A stretch of DNA of 48,707 nt from Bacteroidota bacterium (GTDB lineage Bacteria > Bacteroidota > Bacteroidia > Cytophagales > Cyclobacteriaceae), in NCBI GenBank assembly GCA_023417785.1, contig JAEZEH010000154.1:1-48707 (forward strand), in the 5' to 3' direction. The position numbers and the translations under genes are program-made. Under the pieces are notes generated by a model. The model was not told the origin of the DNA and searched no databases. It saw only the letters and a list, made by a program, of their open reading frames with translations. Positions 1 to 8,028 of the stretch are shown here, one piece after another (within the stretch, counting starts at the first letter, position 1; each line of letters begins with the position of its first letter).

Positions 1-80
1 CGCGGGGTTCGCGTTATTGGTAACATTTCACGAATTTCCCGCTAGCTCTTTTCACGAAACACACAGATCACATAAGAAAA

Positions 81-911
81 CATAGAAGACAACGCCACAC
101 CTTCTGCGGTTTCTTCCGCGCATTCAGCGGCTTCTGCGAGAGATTTTTCGGTTATCATTTTCAGATTGCATCCGCTTTGGGATCATGCGAGGGCATCCCC
201 AGCCTTACGATCAACTTACTAAAACATAGAAGGCAACGCCCCACCTTCTGCGGTTTCTTCCGCGCATTCAGCGGCTTCTGCGAGAGATTTTTCGGTTATT
301 ATTTTCAGATTGCATCCGCTTTGGGATCATGCGAGGGCATCCCCAGCCTTACGATCAACGTACTAAAACATAGAAGGCAACGCCACACCTTCTGCGGTTT
401 CTTCCGCGCATTCAGCGGCATCTGCGAGAAATTTTTCGGTTATCATGTTCAGATTGCATCCGCTTGGGGATCATGCGAGGGCATCCCCGGCCTTACGATC
501 AACTACTAAAACATTGAAGGCAACGCCACACCTTCTGCGGTTTCTTCCGCGCATTCAGCGGCTTCTGCGAGAAATTTTTCGGTTATCATTTTCAGATTGC
601 ATCCGCTAAGGGATCATCCGAGGGCATCCCCGGCCTTACGATCAACTACTAAAACATAGAAAGCAACGCCCCACCTTCTGCGGTTTCTTCCGCGCATTCA
701 GCGGCTTCTGCGAGAGATTTTTCGGTTATCATTTTCAGGTTGCATCCGCTTCGAATCATCCGAGAGCATCGCGGGCCTTACGGATCAACTACTAAAACAT
801 AGAAGGCAACGCCATACCTTCTGCGGTTTCTTCCGCGCATTCAGCGGCTTCTGCCTTCTGCAGAGATTTTTCGGTTATCATTTTCAGATCGCATCCGATT
901 CGAGAGCATCC
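81..911. repeat. Tandem array of a 143-144 bp unit, about 5.8 copies
   Basis: Unit starts, marked by a CATAGAAGG-like word, lie at about 81, 225, 369, 512, 655 and 798, giving periods of 144, 144, 143, 143 and 143. Each unit holds the conserved words CTTCTGCGGTTTCTTCCGCG, CATTCAGCGGCTTCTGCGAG and ATTTTTCGGTTAT. Copies differ by scattered substitutions. The last copy carries a small CTGCCTTCTGCAG expansion and runs into the 3' end of the next gene. Inside a unit, GCGG/CCGC words can form short alternative stems. There are no unique spacers. The first 80 bases precede the array and show nothing else recognisable. The array itself is certain; its function is unknown. Confidence 0.93.
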
Positions 912-3472
912 TTTCGTCCCGCGTTCTTACTTTGTTTAGATTTGAACGTATGCTTATCCTTTAATTCGTACATCCTGATATAAACCTCCCACCGTTTTTG
1001 TTCCTGTTCTGTTAACATCCGGTATCCTTTCACTGCCTTAAGTAAATTGAAAGCGTATTCAGTGCTTGCTTTCCGGGTTGCCATAGGATAAAAAGTATGC
1101 AGCTGATCGAGGATGTGCAGCGTTAGTTTCGGGAAGAGATAATAAGCGCGCTTTGCATAATATTCGGATATGAACGCCATAGCCTCGTCGGCTATCCGCA
1201 TCTGAACTTTATCGCCCGGGATAAAATGCTGTTCGAGGTAAATCAAAGCCTTGAGGTGGTAGTCCAGATACAACTGGCTGCATTGTTCTGTGCAAATGTT
1301 TCCATCCATCCCTTTGAGCTTTTTGGTCAGCATATCCATCTCGGGGAGTCTAATCTCTTTGTCGTAAAAATGATTTGTAACGGGATCCCAGACGGACACA
1401 TTTCTCTGGAGCAGATGCAGGAGATCGAATTCGATAAGCATATCAGACGTACTCACGAATTCGCGAATGTCTTTTTCTTTCCCGAGAAATAGTTTCTTGA
1501 TAAAATAATAATAGTCGCTTTTTTGCTCAAGGCTGAACGTAGCTTTACGATATTTTGAGGAATGGTATTCATCCGAAAGAAATCTACCGCCGTGACGACG
1601 TCTTTCAAAATCTGCATAAGTGCTTTCACTAAACGTTTTATTCTGCACCACTGTGTGTGGCGACGACCCTTGAAAGCTATAACACGGAAAATATGCCTCC
1701 CTTGAAAGCTCATGAGCAATGGCATAATGGTGGAGTTTTAAACCATAGAACATCTTCTCATCCGGATAATCAATCAAACACAAGATCTCGGGATCGAGTA
1801 ATCCGGCTTTTACATATTTTATGGTGTGGAACTGGATGTCAACGGCCTGGCTTATCCGCTTGTTTCGTTCGGCGGGGCTGATTGCATTCTGGATCAACTC
1901 AATGATATTCGAATGAGCAACCTCAAAAAAATTATTCCATTTCCGTTCCGCGAAAAGTGAATCCCATTGCACGGTTCCACCCGCGCGGGAGGCTTCATGG
2001 GTTTTGATCAGATGATGGAAGAGAAGTATCCGGGCATGAGATGGCGCGGAGCAATTATCCACCATGTAGGCGAGGTCATCGAAGGACGCTTCGCCTGACT
2101 GAGCCATCTTGTCCAGGTATGCCATGATTCCCAGCAGCTTCCCCTCAACGAGCCTCGTCATTTGCTCGGGATTCATCCGTCCGCGAATCTCAAGCAGCGC
2201 CAGCCCGTCCAACATATTGCGTAAAAGGTCATTCGGAGTCATCGCAATCAGTCTGCTTAACGCATTGAAGTCATCTACAACCTTTTGCAACCTTTCATCC
2301 CTTGAGAGTTTCCGGCTCATGGTAAGTCTCAGTGAAGCCCGGCGGTGCGCCTTGAGGTAGGGTTCAAGTTTTTCAAGCAACAATGGGTCTGTATTCACTG
2401 TTTCACGCAGCCGTTCATTGGTAAGTGTGTCGAGCCATTTATAGGGACTTACTTTTATGTTATTCCTGAATTCGCTCCAGGGTTCGGTTACAAGCACTGT
2501 ATCAGAAAGAACAGGTTCATTATTGTAGCGTTGAAGCACGTTTATCATCTTCCGGGCACGCTGATGCTGAAGCCTCGTGTTCGCTTCATCAGTACCCTCG
2601 ATGGATGAAAATCCTTCTATCGTAGCGCGAAGAATAGCCATGTCGTTGTTTCGAAGAAAATCAATGGCTTCGGTGAGGTCCCTTTCGGAGACGTCGGCCT
2701 TGTTTTTCTCAAAGTAGACCAGAAAGTTCTTCCGGATTATTTTCCGCTGGGAGAATCGATAGGATTGATAGACCAGCTGATCGAAACCTCCTCCCCGGAG
2801 TTTCTTCAGTTGATAGGATCGCTCAAAAGGTTCACACTGCCCAAATTCGATAGCAGGAAAGCCGAAGGCATAGCGCGCGGGTAATGTATCCGTGGCGAAT
2901 TCATTCTTCCGGAACAATCCTGTTCTGAGTTTGATCTTAATCCCGGACGAATCCATGCCGGAAAGCGGAAGGCTTGCCAGTGTATGCCACTGATTATACA
3001 TCACGTCTCCGCCTTTACGGCCTTTGATAAAGGCGTGCAGGTTACGCCGGTAACCCAATTCATATCTTGAAAGTTCGATTTCACCAAGCGTTTCCTTAAG
3101 GCGTGCGCGATTTTCGGCTAAGATCGGTCCCTGTTCTGCAACTATCGCGCGCGGCATCCTGGCCCTTCGCGCAACGGCTTTTTTTCGTCGACCGAGGCTG
3201 TCGGAATACTGGATCAAGACCTTCCGTGGCGCTTTGGATATTCTGTTGAAGCGTGTCATCTGAAGTTTTACGTGAGAGGAATCCGTATTCAGCTGGATCC
3301 GGTGCTTCGGTTTGCCCTTCTTTTTCTTTCGGGTAGCCTTCGGGTTATCCGATACGGTTACGACGATGGTTTTTTCATCCTTAGACTTCAGCCTGGAGGA
3401 TTGTGCAGTGAGGTTCTGGGGTAGCCAATAGCCCAGTACAACGAGAAGTAAAACAACGCGTTTAGAAAACAT
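884..3472 (-). CDS. Secreted protein with OmpA-like domain, function unknown
   Basis: I chose the ATG at 3472 because it directly precedes a clean signal peptide (MFSKRVVLLLVVLGYW, cleavage near LTAQ). An upstream in-frame ATG at 3574 would place 34 residues before it. The mature protein begins with a very basic stretch (TRKKKKGKPKHR). Around residues 250-320 of the chosen form lies an OmpA-like segment: a FLVYFEKNKADVS strand, then helices with TDEANTRLQHQRARK. Such segments usually bind peptidoglycan, so a periplasmic, wall-associated role is likely. The remaining 540 or so residues are mostly helical and match no family I recognise. The last nine or so residues and the stop codon lie inside the final tandem-repeat copy. 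The gene stands alone. Confidence 0.8.
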   Translation of the reverse strand: MFSKRVVLLLVVLGYWLPQNLTAQSSRLKSKDEKTIVVTVSDNPKATRKKKKGKPKHRIQLNTDSSHVKLQMTRFNRISKAPRKVLIQYSDSLGRRKKAVARRARMPRAIVAEQGPILAENRARLKETLGEIELSRYELGYRRNLHAFIKGRKGGDVMYNQWHTLASLPLSGMDSSGIKIKLRTGLFRKNEFATDTLPARYAFGFPAIEFGQCEPFERSYQLKKLRGGGFDQLVYQSYRFSQRKIIRKNFLVYFEKNKADVSERDLTEAIDFLRNNDMAILRATIEGFSSIEGTDEANTRLQHQRARKMINVLQRYNNEPVLSDTVLVTEPWSEFRNNIKVSPYKWLDTLTNERLRETVNTDPLLLEKLEPYLKAHRRASLRLTMSRKLSRDERLQKVVDDFNALSRLIAMTPNDLLRNMLDGLALLEIRGRMNPEQMTRLVEGKLLGIMAYLDKMAQSGEASFDDLAYMVDNCSAPSHARILLFHHLIKTHEASRAGGTVQWDSLFAERKWNNFFEVAHSNIIELIQNAISPAERNKRISQAVDIQFHTIKYVKAGLLDPEILCLIDYPDEKMFYGLKLHHYAIAHELSREAYFPCYSFQGSSPHTVVQNKTFSESTYADFERRRHGGRFLSDEYHSSKYRKATFSLEQKSDYYYFIKKLFLGKEKDIREFVSTSDMLIEFDLLHLLQRNVSVWDPVTNHFYDKEIRLPEMDMLTKKLKGMDGNICTEQCSQLYLDYHLKALIYLEQHFIPGDKVQMRIADEAMAFISEYYAKRAYYLFPKLTLHILDQLHTFYPMATRKASTEYAFNLLKAVKGYRMLTEQEQKRWEVYIRMYELKDKHTFKSKQSKNAGRKDALESDAI

Positions 3473-3930
3473 TTTTGATAGATTAAGCCCTAAGACAAGG
3501 TAAGAACGAAGCAAACGGCCGAATAGTTTATCAGCGCGTATCTTTCTGTCAATTCGATGCGGAGGCTGTGCCATTCTTGAGCAAGGCCTTCAAAATCAAG
3601 ATACTAAGCGGAGCTACTTTCTATCAAGACCCGCGTAGATACAGGGCTTTGGGTCCCGTTTCCATGGCCCGCCAAATTGTCCGGATCTTTGAGGTCAGCC
3701 ACAAATAAGATTTGTTGATGTGTGTGTGCATTTTCAGCTGATAACTCCAGTCCCGCCTGATCAAGCTGGCGTTTCAGTTTTACTGCCGAAAAATTTCACC
3801 AAGACTCCCCGGTTCATATATTCACCCTGACCTCAGCACCAAGGCATCTTTTACGGGTATCTCTTTTTTGAGGGATCAAACAAATGAGCCCCCGGGGCTA
3901 TCGGTCAACAAATTCCGTATCTATCGATTT
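3473..3930. other. Intergenic region between divergent genes with a possible coding remnant
   Basis: This stretch separates the divergent OmpA-domain and porin genes. On the minus strand, a stop-to-stop frame from about 3797 down to a TAG at 3604-3606 reads as plausible protein (for example QLDQAGLELSAENAHTHQQ, then LFVADLKDPDNLAGHGNG). It has no usable start codon and is preceded by an in-frame TGA. It may be the tail of a decayed gene or chance. No strict TAnnTTTG promoter word was found before either gene. Confidence 0.4.
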
Positions 3931-5178
3931 ATGAAGAAACTTCTATTTATTGCGTTGGGGATATTTCTCGTTGCCCCCGGTCTCGCGCAACGCGACCAGG
4001 AAAGTCAAACAGGAGAAGTAAAACAAGAGAAGAGTCCGCGGTTCTCATCCGAGAACGGTGTTGGATTAATCATGCCCGACAGCAGCTTTTCGGTGAGCTT
4101 CAGGTTCCGCATGCAAAGCAGGGCATTGTATTACACTAACTCCGAAACTGATTTGAGTATGTCGGAAATTGAGGCCCGGATCAGACGACTGCGTCTGCGG
4201 TTCGAGGGTTTTTTGCTTGACCCCCGACTTCAGTATTACATTCAGTTGTCGTTTTCGAGGGGAGATATGGACTGGCGGGGAAGGGATGTTTCAACGATAA
4301 ATGAAAGCCCGAATATCATCCGGGATGCCGTTATCTACTATCAGCCGGACGAAAGGATTACTTTCATTTTCGGCCAGACCAAGTTGCCAGGTAACCGCCA
4401 AAGGGTGGTGTCGTCTGGAGAATTGCAATTCTATGATCGGTCAATCGTAAACGCCACGTTTAACATTGACCGGGATTTCGGCATTCAGGCGTATTATCAT
4501 AATAACACAGGCAACTTGCATTACGCAATCAAGGGAGCTCTCACGACGGGGGATGGAAGGAATGTAACCGCTACCCCCCCTGGACTGGCGTATACCGGAA
4601 GAGTTGAACTGATGCCCTTCGGACAGTTTACTGATCCGGATCCCATTCTGGGCGGTGGATATAACGAAGGCGACCTCGCGCGAGAGGAAACCCCAAAGCT
4701 GGCCATCGCGGGTGGAATGTCATTCAATGATCGGGCAAGAAGAAGTGGTGCACAGATTGGGAGCGATCTTTACGAACCCCGGGATATCAAAACCTACTTT
4801 GCAGATTTGCTGCTGAAATATAATGGATTCGCCTTCTACTCGGAGTACATGGAACGCGTCTCTTCAAATCCGATCACTATAAGTGACGACGCTGATGTCA
4901 GCCACATTATTACAGGCGAAGGGTGGTTATTTCAAACCAGTTATCTCTTCAAAAATAACATTGAGATCGCAGGACGCTATGCCACGGTGATCCCCGATGG
5001 TGAGATTAGTGATTTACAGTCAACGGAACGGATATATACACTGGGGATGACGCGTTACCTGAAAAAGCACCGCATCAAAGTGCAGGGTAATATTTCCTAT
5101 GAATCGAATATTGACGCAATTCAGAAGTCACAAGAAAACAACTGGATGGCCGGGCTTCAGATTGAATTTGGAATTTAA
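3931..5178 (+). CDS. Porin of the OprO/OprP (phosphate-selective porin) family
   Basis: The ATG at 3931 begins a typical signal peptide (MKKLLFIALGIFLVAPGLAQ). The open frame extends 21 codons further upstream but without a better start. The roughly 395-residue mature protein has alternating beta-strand character and ends in an aromatic-rich strand (WMAGLQIEFGI), as expected for a 16-strand outer-membrane barrel. The region RLRLRFEGFLLDPRLQYY, followed by FIFGQTKLPGNRQRV and a DRSIVNATFNIDRDFG stretch, is the pattern of Pfam Porin_O_P proteins in Bacteroidota. Despite the family name, the substrate is not predictable, since many members are not phosphate selective. It has no operon partner. 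Confidence 0.85.
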   Translation: MKKLLFIALGIFLVAPGLAQRDQESQTGEVKQEKSPRFSSENGVGLIMPDSSFSVSFRFRMQSRALYYTNSETDLSMSEIEARIRRLRLRFEGFLLDPRLQYYIQLSFSRGDMDWRGRDVSTINESPNIIRDAVIYYQPDERITFIFGQTKLPGNRQRVVSSGELQFYDRSIVNATFNIDRDFGIQAYYHNNTGNLHYAIKGALTTGDGRNVTATPPGLAYTGRVELMPFGQFTDPDPILGGGYNEGDLAREETPKLAIAGGMSFNDRARRSGAQIGSDLYEPRDIKTYFADLLLKYNGFAFYSEYMERVSSNPITISDDADVSHIITGEGWLFQTSYLFKNNIEIAGRYATVIPDGEISDLQSTERIYTLGMTRYLKKHRIKVQGNISYESNIDAIQKSQENNWMAGLQIEFGI

Positions 5179-5670
5179 TCAACGGATTAACAACCTTCTG
5201 ACCTGTCGTAAAATCGACATTGCGTAATCAATCGCAGGACAACGTGCGGACGACTCGAATTCTCCTGGCTTTAAAATTCAGCCAACCGGACCCGACTCAT
5301 GAATTCTATTTCGAAATAAAATCTATCAGCTGTTGAACTCGCCATCACGTTATCGCTATACGCAGAGCCATTCCCGGCCGGCTGATTTTTGTCATCTTTC
5401 ATTCGTCTAAGGGATATTCCCAGATCAATAGCTAAGGGTTTTTCCTGAGTTCAGGCGGTTTTCTGACTGGAATTCCACGAAAATGATAATGCGTTGAGAA
5501 AAATCTTTCTTATCCGTCATGCTGTTCCTGATTTTTCTGGTGTAAGTGTTCTCCCGCACTCGGCGGAGCTCGATTTGAGCCAGCTTTGTATTGTCCAACA
5601 GTGCGGATTGGAAAGGAAGAAAGGGATGTTGTCACCATTCTGATGGATCATACAATTAACAAAAGTCGTT
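5179..5670. other. Intergenic region, no gene seen
   Basis: About 490 bases lie between the porin and the truncated secreted-protein gene. I see no credible open frame on either strand, no tRNA-like sequence, no T-tract hairpin after the porin, and no TAnnTTTG word close to the next start. Together with the truncated gene downstream, this could be a site of past rearrangement. Confidence 0.5.
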
Positions 5671-5991
5671 ATGTGCCTTCGTAAGATTCTAATCGGTCTG
5701 GTCCTCCTCGCCATCGCGCATTGCGGCCGCAGCCAGACCACCACCCGCTACGCATTCTCAGCTTCCGGCGGAAATTTCGTAACGCTTAACAATCCGAATT
5801 CTCCCCCATTGTCGGGAGGAAATACTGATGATGGGTACTTCAACAACATCCCGATAGGCTTTGATTTCTGGTACATGGGCACGCGGTATACCACTATATC
5901 AGCAAGTACCAACGGATGGCTCACACCCGGAAATACAATATCAGATTCGCGGCAAGGCAATAGTCTCTCCAACAGAGGTGCCTGCGATCCT
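5671..5991 (+). pseudogene. Truncated N-terminus of a secreted (probable T9SS-type) protein
   Basis: The ATG at 5671 opens with a signal peptide (MCLRKILIGLVLLAIAH, cleavage after GRSQ). It is followed by a segment typical of large Bacteroidota secreted proteins: YAFSASGGNFVTL, then DDGYFNNIPIGFDFWYMG and YTTISASTNGWLT. In such proteins this start is normally followed by hundreds of residues with repeats and a sorting domain. Here the recognisable homology stops around 5950. The frame then runs antisense through the 3' end of the convergent oxidoreductase gene until a stop at 6192. I read it as a gene cut off by deletion or rearrangement. An intact short protein is unlikely. Confidence 0.65.
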
Positions 5992-7104
5992 CTATGCACT
6001 CAACGTAAAATCCGGAAGGTTCATCTGCTTTCCACCTTGCATCGCCGATTCGTGGGCGAGGATACCTACACATGTTATGTTTGCAGATTGCCGCGCATTC
6101 GGGAACGGCTCACGCTTATTCACCAACGCCGAGACAAATTCATGTACGAGGTGCGGATGGGAACCGCCATGTCCTGCACCCTGGATGAATGATAAGTGTT
6201 GCTTACTGTCCGCATCATAAACGCCGCCAGTAGTGAACGACTGAATTTCTTTGGGTAGCAGGTGCGCGTAATCCGGTACTTTTACCCGTTCGGGCTTTTC
6301 ACCGGTGTGGATGATGGGATCTTCGTGTTCAATCAACGTCCACTCGAATGACTTTTCAGAGCCGTATACGTCAAAGCTTTCGCGATACTGTCGCGCTGTA
6401 TTGAATAGCGATCGCGTTACCTCGGCGGCAAGATCGGAATCCTTAAATTTAATGTGGCAGCTTTCGATCGCGAACGGAGAACCATATTTGCTGATCAACG
6501 GCTCGTCTATACGACCAGAGCCGAAACACGAAACGTATTCGGCATCTTTTTTCGCGAGCGCGACTACAGGCCCTACGCAATGAGTGGCATAGTGCATAGG
6601 GGGAAGTCCTTCCCAATACCCCGGCCATCCCGCCATCTCCTGTTGGTGCGACGCGCGCAGAAACTGCAACCTACCCATCGCGCCCTGCTCATACATCTCC
6701 TTCACAAATAAGAATTCACGGCTGTATACCACCGTTTCCATCATCATATATGTGAGGCCAGTTTCATTCACCGCTTCAACGATCTGGCGACATTCGTCAA
6801 CCGTGGTCGCCATGGGTACTGTACACGCTACATGTTTTCCGGCCCGGAGTGCTTTTATCGACTGAATGGCATGGCTCTGAATTGGGGTATTGATGTGTAC
6901 TGCATCAATATTCGGATCTTTTAATAATTCATCGTAATCGGTATAGCGCTTTTCAACACCGAAAGCATCGCCAACTTCTTTCAATTTCTCCGCATTGCGC
7001 TGACAGATCGCATACATATTGGCATCGGGGTGCCTCTGATAAATCGGAATAAACTCCGCGCCAAACCCGAGGCCGATAATGGCTACATTAATTTTTTTTC
7101 CCAT
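5992..7104 (-). CDS. Gfo/Idh/MocA family NAD(P)-dependent oxidoreductase
   Basis: Soluble 370-residue dehydrogenase. The N-terminus has a Rossmann fold: VAIIGLGFGAEFIP is the dinucleotide-binding glycine loop, followed by NIDAVHINTP, the family's cofactor-floor motif. The conserved EKP motif is replaced by TVPM (residues in HVACTVPMATT), so the usual lysine is missing. The C-terminal half keeps a His-rich segment (MHYATHCVGP) likely to hold catalytic residues. It is the last gene of a three-gene operon, 34 bases after the epimerase gene. With the ThuA-domain partner, a role in oxidising or reducing a sugar or keto-sugar is likely. The exact substrate is unknown. Confidence 0.9.
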   Translation of the reverse strand: MGKKINVAIIGLGFGAEFIPIYQRHPDANMYAICQRNAEKLKEVGDAFGVEKRYTDYDELLKDPNIDAVHINTPIQSHAIQSIKALRAGKHVACTVPMATTVDECRQIVEAVNETGLTYMMMETVVYSREFLFVKEMYEQGAMGRLQFLRASHQQEMAGWPGYWEGLPPMHYATHCVGPVVALAKKDAEYVSCFGSGRIDEPLISKYGSPFAIESCHIKFKDSDLAAEVTRSLFNTARQYRESFDVYGSEKSFEWTLIEHEDPIIHTGEKPERVKVPDYAHLLPKEIQSFTTGGVYDADSKQHLSFIQGAGHGGSHPHLVHEFVSALVNKREPFPNARQSANITCVGILAHESAMQGGKQMNLPDFTLSA

Positions 7105-7138
7105 GCGTTAAGATTTATGAGTTGTTATTTTATTACTA

Positions 7139-8005
7139 CTATCCACCGGACGCCCAGTGCTTCAGAAAGCGGAGACCATCACTGGCAAAACTGTCCTGAC
7201 TTTCGGCCATCGGATGCCAGAAGCAAACCGCGCCGGCAAGCTCTTTATTTTCGGGCGTAAAGCTTTCGATCGTAACGGTACCGTTATACGCGATGGATTC
7301 CAGTCCGCGGCGATACGCATCCCACCGCGTTTGACCCGTGCCGGGTGTACCGCGATAATTTTCAGAAACCTGCACGTGAATCAAATCCTTCCCCGCTGTA
7401 ATGATCGACTGTTCCACATCTCTCTCTTCAATATTCATGTGAAATCCATCAAGCATGATTTTAGCAGACGGATGGTTTATGTCACGGATAAGCTTGCGGA
7501 CATCCTCTGCGGTGTTCACGAGGTCAGATTCAAACCGATTCAACGGCTCGAGGGCGATCTGCAATCCACGGCTGGAAGCCATCTCGCAAACCACGTGCAG
7601 ATTCCTCACCGCCAGATCCCATTCCACCTTGCGCAAATCAGGCGGAAGCATACGCGCCTTTCCCACAGCTGAGTACATCGGCCCTCCAAAAAACGGAGTA
7701 TTAAGTTCAACGCAAAAATCCAGGCACGCCTCGATATAGGAAAAACAGTTCCGATGTATCGACGGGTCTTGGTGAGTCAGGTCGCGGGTTGGGCCAAACG
7801 CGCCGCAGACAATAGCCTCCAGGTTGTATTTCTTCAGCCCTTCCTTCACAGCCTTTATATCAATCAGCGTCGGATCCTCTACGGCAAGTTCCACTACATC
7901 AAAGCCCATAGTTGCAATCTTCGGGAACAGCACGTCAACGGATTCCGTCGTAAAAGGCGATATCCACAACCAGGTGCTCGCGCCAAACCTAACATTCAAG
8001 TTCAT
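7139..8005 (-). CDS. Sugar phosphate isomerase/epimerase, D-tagatose 3-epimerase-like TIM barrel
   Basis: A 288-residue protein of the xylose-isomerase-like AP_endonuc_2 superfamily. The ketose 3-epimerase signature is visible: ALEPLNRFE with metal-ligand Glu153, MLDGFHMNIEE with Asp186 and His189, ENYRGTPGTG with Arg218, and TIESFTP with Glu247. These are offset by exactly one from the residues known in Pseudomonas cichorii D-tagatose 3-epimerase. The fourth metal ligand, normally His in HxHxSEN, is Gln212 here (HVQVSEN). It lies 23 bases downstream of the large ThuA-domain lipoprotein gene and 34 upstream of the oxidoreductase, so the three are probably co-transcribed. Reaction inferred: C3 epimerisation or isomerisation of a free sugar intermediate. 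Confidence 0.88.
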   Translation of the reverse strand: MNLNVRFGASTWLWISPFTTESVDVLFPKIATMGFDVVELAVEDPTLIDIKAVKEGLKKYNLEAIVCGAFGPTRDLTHQDPSIHRNCFSYIEACLDFCVELNTPFFGGPMYSAVGKARMLPPDLRKVEWDLAVRNLHVVCEMASSRGLQIALEPLNRFESDLVNTAEDVRKLIRDINHPSAKIMLDGFHMNIEERDVEQSIITAGKDLIHVQVSENYRGTPGTGQTRWDAYRRGLESIAYNGTVTIESFTPENKELAGAVCFWHPMAESQDSFASDGLRFLKHWASGG

Positions 8006-8028
8006 CCTTACTAGTTATTTATCAAAAA

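Noticed and set aside
177..509. 110-residue repeat-encoded protein
   Set aside because: The frame is open only because two units are 144 bp long. It breaks in the 143-bp copies, is rich in Cys/Phe/Arg and has no signal or start context.
81..911. CRISPR array
   Set aside because: The units are 143-144 bp throughout and nearly identical over their whole length, with no short repeats separated by unique spacers and no cas genes.
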